DNA of 64,000 nucleotides from CAYWIT01 sp964458415 (GCA_964458415.1 CAYWIT010000015.1:5287-69286), one strand, 5' to 3'; positions 17,887 through 27,192 are shown, counted from the first letter of the stretch. Made by a program: numbers and translations. The notes: generated by a model from the letters alone, not told the origin.

Positions 17887-18722
17887 CAGGAATTGTCCTC
17901 TATGGCCGCCAGCGGCACATGGCGCTCCGCATGTTTGGCGCCCTGCGGTATTTCAACGAGGGTGAGCTGCAAACAGGGCGCTGATTTTTTATTCTCGAAC
18001 GTCCGGTAAAATTTATCGAGAACCTCGGAGAAGCGGTTAATGGCGTCCAGCGGTTCTGTTTCGTATTGGGGGCGCTGGAGAAGAATCGCGAATTCATGGC
18101 GCCCCAGTCGGCCGATAACGTCAGATTGGCGGCGCATGAAGGTCATTTTTTCAGTGAGTTTCTGGACGATGTCCGTAAAGGCGTCTTCACCGGCCTCCGC
18201 GACAATTTCCTGATGGTTGACCAGAGCGATAAAGACAATCAGGCTGCGCTCGCCATAGCGAAAGGCGCGGTCAAGGGCGGAAAGAAAGAGCTGGTTGAAA
18301 GCGGCCTTGCCGATCATGCCGCCTTCGGAATGGACATTATCGACGCGTGCCAGCTGACGATTGATTTCAAGCAGGCGTTCGGCGTTGCCGATTTTGAGCT
18401 CAAGGTCCTGCGAGGAAAGCGGCTTGTTGAGGACTTCGTTGGTTCCCGCCAGAATGGCATCTTCGGTCGAGGCGGTTTTTGAAAGCAGCAGCAGGTAGGG
18501 CTTGATTTCGGAAGAAATATTTTTCGTGACGGCAAAGACGACTGGCTTGGCTTCGCTCAAAGGGGCGGGGTCTATCATGATGCAATCGAAACCGCCGTTT
18601 TGCAGTTTTTCAAAGGCCGCCTGCTTGTTGGGTTCGGCAACGGCCTCATGCCCCTTTGCGTTCAGCTTCGAAATCAGAAGCTGATTGGTTAAGGCCTCGC
18701 GGTCAATGACAAGCACCTTCAT
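17886..18722 (-). CDS. Receiver domain with degenerate GGDEF domain
   Basis: 278 residues. Residues 1-118 look like a response-regulator receiver: VLVID near the N-terminus, phospho-acceptor candidate Asp51 (IMIDPA) and Lys100 (LNKPLS). Residues 135-245 resemble a GGDEF fold, but the signature is GRHEF (207-211) instead of GGDEF, so diguanylate cyclase activity is doubtful; it may bind nucleotide or act through protein contacts. Translationally coupled to pmbA. No kinase gene is nearby. Confidence 0.72.
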   Translation of the reverse strand: MKVLVIDREALTNQLLISKLNAKGHEAVAEPNKQAAFEKLQNGGFDCIMIDPAPLSEAKPVVFAVTKNISSEIKPYLLLLSKTASTEDAILAGTNEVLNKPLSSQDLELKIGNAERLLEINRQLARVDNVHSEGGMIGKAAFNQLFLSALDRAFRYGERSLIVFIALVNHQEIVAEAGEDAFTDIVQKLTEKMTFMRRQSDVIGRLGRHEFAILLQRPQYETEPLDAINRFSEVLDKFYRTFENKKSAPCLQLTLVEIPQGAKHAERHVPLAAIEDNS

Positions 18723-18811
18723 AAGGTTATCCCCTTTATCCCCCTGATACTTTAGAAAAAACGCGGCCCGAGGCCAATGAAAAAGCGATATTTCTATTCA
18801 TAATTGATAGA

Positions 18812-18840
18812 TTGACAAATACGATGGATTGCCTTAAGAA
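18812..18840 (+). promoter_or_regulatory. Promoter for tRNA-Leu
   Basis: Perfect TTGACA at 18812-18817, 17-base spacer, TAAGAA at 18835-18840. It would start transcription about 40 bases before the tRNA. Confidence 0.6.
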
Positions 18841-18888
18841 TCCTGCATCCATGATCTGGCAGGGAATTACCGCCCCGCCGGAGCAAGG

Positions 18889-18973
18889 GCCCAAGTGGCG
18901 GAATTGGTAGACGCGCAGGTTTCAGGTACCTGTGGGGCAACCCGTGTAAGTTCGAGTCTTATCTTGGGCACCA
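18889..18973 (+). tRNA. tRNA-Leu (anticodon CAG)
   Basis: 85 bases including encoded CCA. Acceptor stem GCCCAAG (18889-18895) pairs with CTTGGGC (18963-18969), discriminator A, then CCA. The anticodon stem CAGGT/ACCTG encloses loop TTCAGGT with anticodon CAG, reading CUG codons. A long variable arm (TGGGGCAACCCG) marks a class II tRNA, and the T arm contains GTTCGAGTC. The phage-like cluster ends 1.5 kb away, but no copy of the tRNA 3' end was noticed elsewhere in the window. Confidence 0.96.
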
Positions 18974-19016
18974 TTGGATAGGTATTTAACAGTCTGGTTT
19001 CGGAATTTGAATTTCT

Positions 19017-19628
19017 ATGGCAGTAACCCTGCATACAGGCGATCTTCCTTCCGGGCTTGATCTTGGAAAATGCGTAGCAATTGATACGGAAACCATGGGA
19101 TTGAACCCCGTGCGGGACCGCCTTTGCCTTGTCCAGCTTTCTTCCGGCGACGGAAATGCGCATCTGGTCAAATTTGACGGCAAGAGTTATGACGCACCTC
19201 ATCTGAAGAAATTGCTGTCAGATGTGACGGTGACAAAGCTTTTTCACTTTGCACGCTTTGACGTGGGGATCATGCAGCAATACCTGAATGTACGGACGAC
19301 ACCGATTTACTGTACAAAAATTGCTTCAAAACTGACCCGTACCTTCACCGATCACCATAGCCTGAAGACGCTGTGCAAGGATCTGCTGGGGGTCGAGCTG
19401 GACAAGCAGCAGCAGTCTACGGACTGGGGCGGCGCAACATTGACGCCGGCGCAGATGGATTATGCGGCCTCGGACGTACTTTATCTGCACCGGCTCAAAG
19501 CGGCGCTGGATGCCATTTTGGCACGGGAAGGACGGGAAGGGTTGGCGCAGGCTTGTTTTAATTTCCTGCCGTATCGGGCGCAGCTGGATCTGGCGGGCTG
19601 GGGCGAAGAGGATATTTTCGCGCATTAG
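19017..19628 (+). CDS. rnd: Ribonuclease D-like 3'-5' exonuclease (short form)
   Basis: 203-residue DEDDy exonuclease. ExoI motif DTETMGL with Asp23 and Glu25, ExoII HFARFD with Asp82, ExoIII Tyr149-x-x-x-Asp153 in YAASDVLYLH. Classical RNase D is about 375 residues with HRDC domains; this one lacks them, as in many alphaproteobacterial versions. Role: trimming 3' ends of tRNA and other RNAs. Placed 43 bases after the tRNA and possibly transcribed with it. No clear ribosome site. Confidence 0.9.
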   Translation: MAVTLHTGDLPSGLDLGKCVAIDTETMGLNPVRDRLCLVQLSSGDGNAHLVKFDGKSYDAPHLKKLLSDVTVTKLFHFARFDVGIMQQYLNVRTTPIYCTKIASKLTRTFTDHHSLKTLCKDLLGVELDKQQQSTDWGGATLTPAQMDYAASDVLYLHRLKAALDAILAREGREGLAQACFNFLPYRAQLDLAGWGEEDIFAH

Positions 19629-19869
19629 ATTTTGAGCCGAATGCTCAGACCGGCTTGTCTTAACAAGCATAACTTCAATCGCATAAGTCATGGAGAAAAT
19701 AGCGCTATGTAAAAGTATGGCGCGGCAAGAAATCCCGTATTTTATTGGGCTTTATTAGACTACATACATTTTTGTTGCAGGCTTAACACTTTATTCATGA
19801 TCTTGTGGTCTATAATGGGATTATCTACCAGATATAGTTGTCAAGTTACTCACCCCGAAGGAGGTCACT

Positions 19870-20475
19870 ATGGCGGCACCAATGATAGAAACGGATCTCA
19901 TCGCCTATAACTTCAATCTGGAAACAAAAGATTTCATGGCTCAAATTGCGGACCTGCCACGCTCTCCGCTGGTGGGGCAAAGCTTCTTGCATGAGCTTGC
20001 GCGTGAAGGGGATATTCTCAGTGCGGAGATTATTTTCGAGGCGGGAGCCAGCATAGATTTACCGGATGACGAGGGGCGGCGCCCTTTGCATGAGGCGGCG
20101 GGGGCCGGTCAGCTGGAGATGGTGGCTTTTTTGCTGAAAGGCGGGGCTATCCTTGATGCGCCGATACATCCTTTTGGGCATACAGCCCTGTGGCTGTCGG
20201 TCAGGCAGGGGCATTATACTGTGGCCCGCTATTTAATCGAACAGGGCGCACGGCTTAATGTCGCCGATCGTCTGTCCGGACAGGGCTTGCTGCATCTTGC
20301 GGCGACGGCGGGGGATATTAAAATGGCGGGAATCTTGATTGCGGCGGGGATCGACGTTTTTCATGAAGACGGGCGCGGGCAGACAGCGCGGGATTACGCG
20401 GCGCGCGGGGGGCACAAGCCGTTGGAAAAAATTCTGCTCAAGGTGATGTATCATCAGGCTTGTTATGGCGCATAA
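19870..20475 (+). CDS. Ankyrin-repeat protein
   Basis: 201 residues with four to five ankyrin repeats over about 38-185, for example DDEGRRPLHEAAGAGQLEMV followed by AFLLKGG, and GQGLLHLAATAGDIKMAGIL. No signal peptide or membrane helix. A strong ribosome site GAAGGAGG precedes the ATG. A TATAAT box at 19811-19816 overlaps a small palindrome ATAAT-GGG-ATTAT (19812-19824). Its 3' end overlaps the convergent spanin-like gene by 13 bases. Confidence 0.9.
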   Translation: MAAPMIETDLIAYNFNLETKDFMAQIADLPRSPLVGQSFLHELAREGDILSAEIIFEAGASIDLPDDEGRRPLHEAAGAGQLEMVAFLLKGGAILDAPIHPFGHTALWLSVRQGHYTVARYLIEQGARLNVADRLSGQGLLHLAATAGDIKMAGILIAAGIDVFHEDGRGQTARDYAARGGHKPLEKILLKVMYHQACYGA

Positions 20476-20678
20476 AAATAACCCGGGCATATTTCAAGCC
20501 AGAGCGCATTGTTGATATCTGCGGCGTGGCGCGTTTTCTCGGTATCCGCCGAAGAAGTGTAAACAGGCCGATAGAGGCTGCAAAAGTCACCGCGTGAATC
20601 TTTGGCGCACCCGTTTTGCATAGTCAGCGTCATGCTGCAAACGATCATGAACAGCCAGCGCTTTTTTGACAGCAGCAT
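20463..20678 (-). CDS. Rz1-like outer-membrane spanin lipoprotein
   Basis: 71 residues, with a hydrophobic N-terminal segment ending in a lipobox-like TMQNGC, then a short polar tail ending in Pro-containing YAP. The upstream part of the gene (20587-20678) lies inside the previous small membrane gene in another reading frame, the embedded Rz/Rz1 arrangement of many phages. Likely partner of the inner spanin in fusing the membranes at lysis. Very short, so moderate confidence. Confidence 0.55.
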   Translation of the reverse strand: MLLSKKRWLFMIVCSMTLTMQNGCAKDSRGDFCSLYRPVYTSSADTEKTRHAADINNALWLEICPGYFYAP

Positions 20679-20796
20679 TGATTTCTTCCTCCTTGCCGGC
20701 GCGCTCTGCGGTTTTTCCTCCCCTGAAAGAAATCAGGACAAGAAAGCCCGTCAGGAACAAAAAAAACAGCATTCCGATAAAAATGAAACCTGTCAT
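20587..20796 (-). CDS. Rz-like inner-membrane spanin
   Basis: 69 residues: one N-terminal transmembrane helix (about 3-23) followed by a highly charged helix (AERAGKEEEINAAVKKAL). This topology fits an i-spanin that spans the periplasm together with the lipoprotein encoded in the overlapping frame. Its start overlaps the stop of the holin-like gene by four bases. Alternatively a generic small phage membrane protein. Confidence 0.5.
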   Translation of the reverse strand: MTGFIFIGMLFFLFLTGFLVLISFRGGKTAERAGKEEEINAAVKKALAVHDRLQHDADYAKRVRQRFTR

Positions 20797-20984
20797 TTAA
20801 CGGCATCCTTGCTGAAGGCGGCGATCAGTCCGGCGAGGGCCATGCCGAGGGCGATAACGGATTCCGTCTGCTCCGGCGAAAGCGTCAGGCCCAGCGCCAC
20901 AAAAAGCGACGTCAGGCCCAGCCACGTCGAGCGTTCCTTGGCGCGGGAGGTTAGGTAGGCAATGAAAATCCTGAAAGTAAACAT
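20793..20984 (-). CDS. Putative holin
   Basis: 63 residues with an amphipathic basic N-terminus (about 1-18) and two hydrophobic helices (about 20-34 and 43-58) separated by SPEQTES. The composition and neighbours (lysozyme-like upstream, spanin-like downstream) suggest a small holin or lysis-associated membrane protein that forms the inner-membrane lesion. No family-specific motif. Confidence 0.5.
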   Translation of the reverse strand: MFTFRIFIAYLTSRAKERSTWLGLTSLFVALGLTLSPEQTESVIALGMALAGLIAAFSKDAVK

Positions 20985-21021
20985 GCAGGGCTCCTGTTGA
21001 AATCAGATCATGGGAAGGTCC

Positions 21022-21456
21022 TTAAAAGGAACGAATGGCTGCGGCGTAAAGTTCGTCGGGATACCATGCGGCAGGGTATCCTGCGGGCGGCGCGCCGTTT
21101 TCCTGTCGGATAATGGCGCGACAGAGCAAGGTCATTATCGTCGGGTTTGATAAATCGAGTTTGTCGCGCCGTCGGACACCGAGAGCGCGACAGACGGTGT
21201 GGATATAATGATCCGTCGCATTTTCATGCGGCGGCGCATAGCGGTTGATAATGGTCTCGATTGTATCAAGGCCGTATTTGGCATGATAGGTCATCAGCGT
21301 TTTCATCAGGGCGCGTAGCCCGAAAATCGCCTCGGAAAATTCAACAAAGGCGGGATCCGTCTGAACAGGCTTTTGACCGAGCCAGCGAGTTTTTGTCAGG
21401 CGCAGGTTACCCGGATTGTGATTGCGGATCCCGCGTGGCAGGAAGAGAGCAGCCAT
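21022..21456 (-). CDS. Phage lysozyme-like / P5-type structural protein
   Basis: 144 residues. The N-terminal RGIRNHNPGNLR, the later FVEFSEAIFGLRALMKTL and INRYAPPHENATDHYI form the pattern of phage structural protein P5-like muralytic proteins that digest peptidoglycan at entry or lysis. The start at 21456 is chosen because GAGG is eight bases upstream; the ATG at 21462 is too close to it. Located in the lysis block, so an endolysin role is likely. Confidence 0.75.
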   Translation of the reverse strand: MAALFLPRGIRNHNPGNLRLTKTRWLGQKPVQTDPAFVEFSEAIFGLRALMKTLMTYHAKYGLDTIETIINRYAPPHENATDHYIHTVCRALGVRRRDKLDLSNPTIMTLLCRAIIRQENGAPPAGYPAAWYPDELYAAAIRSF

Positions 21457-21466
21457 GATCATGTCC

Positions 21467-21697
21467 TCAATTGTGTTTTTGGCGCAGGAGTTGTTCAATT
21501 CGCAAAATGCCGTCATTTAAATGCTCCAGATGTTGTTCCAGCGCTGCCAGTCTTTCGGCAGTGTGTTCGTTATGACTGATCCATTTCTCGATATGTTCGA
21601 CGCGCTTTGTGATGGACGCGGCCCACCATACGGTCGTGACAAGGTGGATGCTAAGCGTAATGGAAAGGGTGATAAGTCCGATAATGTCGCCGGGCAT
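21467..21697 (-). CDS. Small membrane/coiled-coil phage protein
   Basis: 76 residues: N-terminal hydrophobic helix (about 5-29) then a coiled coil rich in Glu, His and Leu (RVEHIEKWISHNEHTAERL onward to the end). Resembles DUF2730-type or lysis-associated phage proteins in shape only. Lies two bases from the fibre gene upstream. Confidence 0.6.
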   Translation of the reverse strand: MPGDIIGLITLSITLSIHLVTTVWWAASITKRVEHIEKWISHNEHTAERLAALEQHLEHLNDGILRIEQLLRQKHN

Positions 21698-21699
21698 GA

Positions 21700-23046
21700 T
21701 TAAAGTTCCGCGTCGAAGTCAACGTAGTTTGCGGCACCGGTCGCCAGGGAGAGCGCATAGCTGTGGTTCGCGGTAAACCCTGTTTTTCCAGTGGCAATCG
21801 TCACGCCATTGGCATCAGCTTGCCCGGCGGTAATGTCGCCTGTTGTCAGGGAAATGCTGGCGCCGTTTCCTATGGCGGAAAGACCGGCGGCGGTGACCAC
21901 GGGATTGGCGCGCATTTTAACCGGGGCGGGCACGATAAATCGTGCAGCGGCGGTTGCCGTGGCGAGACCGCCGCCGATAACCGGCGCTGTTCCCGAAAGG
22001 CGCTGGTGGCGCAAAAAATAGCGTTTGCAAAGAATCTCCGTGACGGCGGCCGGCAGGTATTCGTATTCAGTCGCGTTTGCGCCAAGCTGGAGCTGTACAT
22101 CGGAGATATAAACGCTGTCATTCACCGTTCCGTCCCCGTTGTCGATCCAGATCAGAACGGCGATATTGCGGGTATTTGCCGTATCCAGATAGATGTTCTC
22201 GATTTTAAAAGTCTGGTAGCTGTTGGTGAGGGCAAGATTTTCCGGTGTGTTCTCATAGGTTGCCCCGGCAATCAGGATCGGATTGGTGCCTTCTGCGCCC
22301 CAGACGCTGATCATATCGCTGGTGACAAGGTCGTCGCTGCCGGCGGACCAGGCAATGACGGCGGCCCGTAAGGTATCGACAGTGGCGTTGGCGGAGCCTT
22401 TGCGGGCCTTGAATGACAGGGAAACCGCCCCGCCGATAATGGCTTCGGCCTGCCGGGTTTCAACTATTTGCAACAGACCGCATTTTTTATTCGCCGTTTT
22501 GACATCCAGACGCAAGGCGGCAGAGCTTCCGGGAGGTATGGTGCTTAAATCCTGTGCAAGATCGGTAATGTTGTTTCCGTCCGAAAGCAGCACCCATCTG
22601 TCGAAGGTATAGGTATCGTCGTTATTGGGCGGAACAGTCGTGCTGGTAAAAGCAGTGCCGCGCTGGCCGATGCGAAAATCGCCGTTAACAATGATGTTGC
22701 GGCAAAAAAACCCTTCGCTGGCCAGCAGATCGAAACTCGGCAGATTTGGACCTGATGTTCCTACTGTCTTAATCGCCGCATCGCCAAGCGCGCTGCCGTC
22801 CCGATAGGGGATAAACTGGTTTGTCGCGGCATTGACGGAGCCGCAGATCATCCAGTCCGCGCCGTCGTGGATTTTTAAAAGCCAGGGCGTGGCGGCGTCG
22901 TCAAGCCAGACTGTTCCGGACTCGGCATAGGCGGGCGCCGTGGCGCCCTTGTGGTGGTTGAGTAGGGCCTGCTTGCCGTCATTGTCTTCCTGACGGTAGA
23001 CCAGACCGCTTTTGTTGGCTCCGATAACGGGGTTTGCCTGTGTCAT
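21700..23046 (-). CDS. Putative receptor-binding / tail fibre protein
   Basis: 448 residues, beta-rich. The first about 90 residues match phage proteins with a short tail-attachment region (ESGTVWLDDAATPWLLKIHD), followed by a jelly-roll-like carbohydrate-binding domain (GDFRIGQRG...YTFDRWVLLSDG) and a C-terminal Gly/Ala-rich beta region. It sits right after the tail-tip gene, as receptor-binding proteins do. Likely determines which cells the particle binds. Confidence 0.7.
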   Translation of the reverse strand: MTQANPVIGANKSGLVYRQEDNDGKQALLNHHKGATAPAYAESGTVWLDDAATPWLLKIHDGADWMICGSVNAATNQFIPYRDGSALGDAAIKTVGTSGPNLPSFDLLASEGFFCRNIIVNGDFRIGQRGTAFTSTTVPPNNDDTYTFDRWVLLSDGNNITDLAQDLSTIPPGSSAALRLDVKTANKKCGLLQIVETRQAEAIIGGAVSLSFKARKGSANATVDTLRAAVIAWSAGSDDLVTSDMISVWGAEGTNPILIAGATYENTPENLALTNSYQTFKIENIYLDTANTRNIAVLIWIDNGDGTVNDSVYISDVQLQLGANATEYEYLPAAVTEILCKRYFLRHQRLSGTAPVIGGGLATATAAARFIVPAPVKMRANPVVTAAGLSAIGNGASISLTTGDITAGQADANGVTIATGKTGFTANHSYALSLATGAANYVDFDAEL

Positions 23047-23076
23047 TTCATCCTCCTATGCTGTGAAATATATCGG

Positions 23077-26000
23077 TTAGACGGCTTCGCCGTAGCCTTG
23101 GGCGAGGTAGTCAAAGGTGCGGGAAATTCCCGTGCCGGAACTATTGAAGAACTGGATGCTGAATCCGGCGGCCGTCTGGGCGGTAATGGCGTAGTAATCG
23201 CCGCTTTGCATGTTTTGCGCGGTGATGGACAGGGCGGGAACGGCACGGAAGGGGCGGTCAAAAGCAACGGCACTACCGGTTATCGCCGCTGTGATGTTTC
23301 CAGCTCCGGCAGTCCGGTCCGGCATATCAATATTGATGCGCAGTCGTGACAGGGCGGGTGTGACGTTGGCGGCATAACTTTGGATGATAACGCGGAACTC
23401 ATAGGCGCGGGCGGTATAGTCGCCCACCACAAAAGGCATCCAGGGTGTCCAGTCTGGTCCGGCGCCGGGATTGTCCTTTGTTGTGCGGAGCTGCAACCCA
23501 ACGGACCAGAGGGAAGGATCAGCGGCTTCGTCAAAGCTTTCCAGCGCGTCGATATTGTCGCGATTGTCGATCGTTCCGTTCAGATCAAGGCCTTCAACAA
23601 GAAGGTCCGCCGTCAGGCGGGAGGTATAGACGGCTCCCAGATCCGCCGTATTGGCAAAATTATAAATGCCCGACGATAACAGGCCGGCATCACCGATATC
23701 CACGTTGACGGTATTGTCAATATTTTCCCAGTTATCAAGGCTGTCTATGCCATTCAGCTGCAGCAGAGGGCCGCTTCGTTCCAGCCCGTCGCGTGTTCCG
23801 GCAAAGGCGCTGTCCTCGCTGACGGTCAGGATTGCGTTAAATCCGCTCAGGGCGGCAATAGTGGAAGTGACCTGCGCGGCGGTTGCGCTCATGCGGCCGC
23901 CGGTATCGACGGCCTTAAGAAAATAGGTGCCGACCGCCGCAGGAATGCCGAGTGAACTGGAATCCATGGCAATGCGTGAAACGATATCCACGGCGCTGCT
24001 CCAGTTTGCGCCGGTGATAGCGGGTGAAAACCGCAGCACATAATGGCTGAGATCAGGATCGGTGACGGGCATCCAGGAGAGATAAGCCGTTTGCCCGAGA
24101 ATATTGAGGGTTACATTTTCGATGTCCGAGGGCAGTGCCGTTGTTCCGGTGACGCGATGGCCGGAGATTGCAAGCGGGGATGAATGCGCCCCTGCTGACG
24201 TTATATAACGGATCTGCAGGTCATAGCTTTCTCCTTCCGTAACGTCCGTCACGGAAATCCTGTTTTGTGTCCGGCCCAGAATTTCGGCGGGGCGAAAAGA
24301 CGTTTCATCGGCGGCCCGGATCAGAACCTCGGTATCAAGAAAGGATGAAAATGCCGGAGGCTGCAGGGTGACAAGAATGCGGCTTGTCAGTGATCCGTCG
24401 GTCTGGCGAATCAGAACCTCCTCGCCGGACTGGATTTGCGACAAAACCGGCGTGGGCGGCCGCTGCATGTCGGACGGCATGGTGATCTGGCTGGAGAAAG
24501 CGGGGATGGCGCCGTTTCCGGCGTCATGGACTGCCGGGGCGGCATCAACGCAAACAATCCGCGCGCTCAGGTTTGATTGCGGTTCGATGGATTTGACGAT
24601 CAGTTCGACGCTCTCGCTGCCGCTCTCGCCGAAAATGACCAGATCGCCGGCATGTGGCGCTTCCGTAAGAGGAATCGGCGTCGCGAGGGATAAAGTGGAA
24701 GACCGTCCTTCTTCTGTTGTAACGGAAAGGAGGAGGGAGGTGCCATCAGTTTGACGGATGCGCAGGGCATAATTTTTTCCGGCCGCCATTGTCATTTCCG
24801 CGTCCAGAACAAGGCCGGTAGCCAGCGCCGGTGCCTCGCCATTGTCGATGACGGTTTTGACGCGGGCGCCGGCGAGTCCGAACAAGGGGACATCGTGGCT
24901 GAAACGGATCAGGTCGCCGCGTGTGCAAACGATATGCTCGATGTCCGTATAAAATATATAATTTTCTGGCCGCAATTTTGCCGTGGCGATGTGATAGCGC
25001 CCGTCCTGCCAGGCCTGCTCTGCGGAGGTAACGCCTGTCAGGGAAAGAGAGTCATAGCGAAGCGCGGTTGTTTCATCATAGCCGTCGTCAAAAACCAGCC
25101 GTTCGTCCTGCAGCCAGCCTTTCTCGCGATTGATAAAGCGGACGCGCAGGGCATGCGGGATGTCGTCAAAGGATTTTTGTCCCTGAAAGCGAAAAGTATT
25201 TCTCGGGGTAAAGTGCTGTACTGGAATGGTTTGCAGCCTGTCTTCAACCACCGTCCATTTTCCGTCCTGCAGGGCCGGGCTGGCCCGGCCAGCGGCAGCA
25301 ACGTCCTGAAGAACTTCCTGTACGGAGATATCGTAGTCGATGATGGCGTTAAATTCGCGTTCCGTCGCCGCGCAGGCCTCATGCCAAATCCTGATTTTTT
25401 CAAGGTCAAGACGGCTGTCGGCAAGAGGGCGCGCATTGGCCTTTCCCTGCAGGACATGGCGGAAAAGTGCCGCCGGATTGGCTGTAACCTGTTCCACCCA
25501 GGCGGTGCCGTTCCAGTCCGGAAGAATGGAATGGACCACGCCATTAAACCGGTCAATCAGGCCGTTCAGCTGATCCGTGGCGCGGATGCGCAGGGCCGTC
25601 ATCGCAATTCCGGTCATTTTGACGGGGGTGGCGCTGCGAATGGTGCGGAGCGCTGTCCAGACCGTTTCATCGAAAGTATTGTCGTCTGTAGCGTCCTTTG
25701 TCAGGCGGCGAATTCTGACATCGTATTGTCCCTTGGCAACGCGGAAGCTCACGGATTTCCGCAGCGCGGAGGATTGCTTGGCGGAAACCAGCAGCCCGGT
25801 AAATTGCAATCCGCCCGCGGCGATGTCGATTTTATCTGCGGTTGTTGCCGGCGTCGCCAGAAAATCCCCTGCCGTTTGAAAGCTTGCGCCAAAAAGACTG
25901 CTTTTGCGTTCATCGGTGATTTTTGAAGCAGGGATGACGGCTGCGTCGCCGGATTGACGCTCTACCCGCGCAATGGCCAGAAAGCCTTTTGGCACTGCGG

Positions 26001-27171
26001 GCGGCGAGGCTTCTTTCTTATCCAGCCCGACACGGAAAGGGACGCCCTGAAGAATTTTACAAGCGCCGCTGGCAGGGTCGAGTACGATACGATCGATACG
26101 GCGGACGGGGTAGCTACGATTTGCGCGGATATAGGGGGACGGTCGCGGAAAATTTCCCTGAACGGTCGCTGCAATGGCTTTATATCCGGTGGCGGGTGCG
26201 CTCCAGTCGTTTGTTCCGGTCGGGGCGCACTGGATTTCCAGCTGTATGGTGGCGGTGGTTTTGGCATTAGCGGCATTGAATTTGAACAATCCGCGCGGCA
26301 GCGTGATATCCAGCGAGATTTCCTCGGCATCGGCTTCGGTCGTGCGCGTGATAAAGCCGTCAGCCTTGCGCAGGCCGACCTGCAAATCGTTTTGCAAAAC
26401 GCTGTTCGTATAAAGGGTCAGTGGCGTGTCGTTCTCATAGCCAAAACGTGTTTCGATTTCAATATCGTCAAAATCGGCAAGCGGCGTCTCGCCGATCTTG
26501 AGATCGTTGATATGAAGCGGGCCGTATCCCCAGATGAACAGCATGCGCAGATATTGATCTTTGCCGACGGTTTCCGTGTAGGGCAGGGCCCCTAGGGGGG
26601 GAACCATTCTGTGCTGGCCCAGAACGTGCGGCACCCGGCCAAAGGGAACCGCCTGATTTCGGGCGCCCTGAATAAACAGGGAGGGACTTTCCTTGCCAAG
26701 GGCGGAGAATCTGGGACGGGCAGGCGGGGCCAGCGCGTTCAGGGCCAACCGGCCTAGAAGATTGACGCCGGTTGTAATCAGCCGGCCTGCACCGATGCCA
26801 AGGAAGGTTGTGCCGGCAGAAACGCCCAGCGCGCCGGAAATACCGGCAGCCAGCGCGGGGCTGGCGGCCAGAATAGCAAGAGAAAGAACGGTGCGGAGCG
26901 GGTTTTTTCCGCCACCCCCGCCGCCCATGGGCACCATGCGCAGGCTCAGGGTTGTGCCGGCCTTGGGGTAAATGCGCGCGAGATGGTTATTGGGCAGGGC
27001 ATGGCCGTCAAGAAAGGCGTGAACATGGCGGCGGAGCAGGGGGTCCGGCTGAAACAGGCGAATCATCTCCGCAACGGATTTACCGGTTGCGATCTGACGG
27101 TGAATGCGTTCCACGGCGAAAGGATGCGTGGCTGCCGTCACGGCAAAAAAATTATTCGTCGGGTTGTTCAT
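23077..27171 (-). CDS. Tail-tip (J-like, host specificity) protein
   Basis: 1364 residues, by far the longest cluster protein. An N-terminal region with Gly-rich, membrane-active stretch (about 80-165, GGGGGGK then alternating Ala/Gly/Leu) precedes the J-like tip domains (YLRMLFIWGYGPLHINDLKIG) and fibronectin-III-like segments (DIENVTLNILGQTAYLSWMP). It corresponds in position to the RcGTA megatron protein or lambda J and would form the baseplate hub contacting the recipient cell. No ribosome site is obvious before the ATG. Confidence 0.88.
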   Translation of the reverse strand: MNNPTNNFFAVTAATHPFAVERIHRQIATGKSVAEMIRLFQPDPLLRRHVHAFLDGHALPNNHLARIYPKAGTTLSLRMVPMGGGGGGKNPLRTVLSLAILAASPALAAGISGALGVSAGTTFLGIGAGRLITTGVNLLGRLALNALAPPARPRFSALGKESPSLFIQGARNQAVPFGRVPHVLGQHRMVPPLGALPYTETVGKDQYLRMLFIWGYGPLHINDLKIGETPLADFDDIEIETRFGYENDTPLTLYTNSVLQNDLQVGLRKADGFITRTTEADAEEISLDITLPRGLFKFNAANAKTTATIQLEIQCAPTGTNDWSAPATGYKAIAATVQGNFPRPSPYIRANRSYPVRRIDRIVLDPASGACKILQGVPFRVGLDKKEASPPAVPKGFLAIARVERQSGDAAVIPASKITDERKSSLFGASFQTAGDFLATPATTADKIDIAAGGLQFTGLLVSAKQSSALRKSVSFRVAKGQYDVRIRRLTKDATDDNTFDETVWTALRTIRSATPVKMTGIAMTALRIRATDQLNGLIDRFNGVVHSILPDWNGTAWVEQVTANPAALFRHVLQGKANARPLADSRLDLEKIRIWHEACAATEREFNAIIDYDISVQEVLQDVAAAGRASPALQDGKWTVVEDRLQTIPVQHFTPRNTFRFQGQKSFDDIPHALRVRFINREKGWLQDERLVFDDGYDETTALRYDSLSLTGVTSAEQAWQDGRYHIATAKLRPENYIFYTDIEHIVCTRGDLIRFSHDVPLFGLAGARVKTVIDNGEAPALATGLVLDAEMTMAAGKNYALRIRQTDGTSLLLSVTTEEGRSSTLSLATPIPLTEAPHAGDLVIFGESGSESVELIVKSIEPQSNLSARIVCVDAAPAVHDAGNGAIPAFSSQITMPSDMQRPPTPVLSQIQSGEEVLIRQTDGSLTSRILVTLQPPAFSSFLDTEVLIRAADETSFRPAEILGRTQNRISVTDVTEGESYDLQIRYITSAGAHSSPLAISGHRVTGTTALPSDIENVTLNILGQTAYLSWMPVTDPDLSHYVLRFSPAITGANWSSAVDIVSRIAMDSSSLGIPAAVGTYFLKAVDTGGRMSATAAQVTSTIAALSGFNAILTVSEDSAFAGTRDGLERSGPLLQLNGIDSLDNWENIDNTVNVDIGDAGLLSSGIYNFANTADLGAVYTSRLTADLLVEGLDLNGTIDNRDNIDALESFDEAADPSLWSVGLQLRTTKDNPGAGPDWTPWMPFVVGDYTARAYEFRVIIQSYAANVTPALSRLRINIDMPDRTAGAGNITAAITGSAVAFDRPFRAVPALSITAQNMQSGDYYAITAQTAAGFSIQFFNSSGTGISRTFDYLAQGYGEAV

Positions 27172-27192
27172 TTTTTTTGTCGTTAGAAAGAT

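Noticed and set aside
19653..19668. GCTTGT-CTTA-ACAAGC hairpin after RNase D as terminator
   Set aside because: Short AT-containing stem without a following T run; could be a weak pause only.
18889..20478. tRNA-Leu as attachment site of the phage-like cluster
   Set aside because: RNase D and an ankyrin gene lie between, and I did not find the tRNA 3' end repeated near 41.3 kb; there is also no integrase gene.
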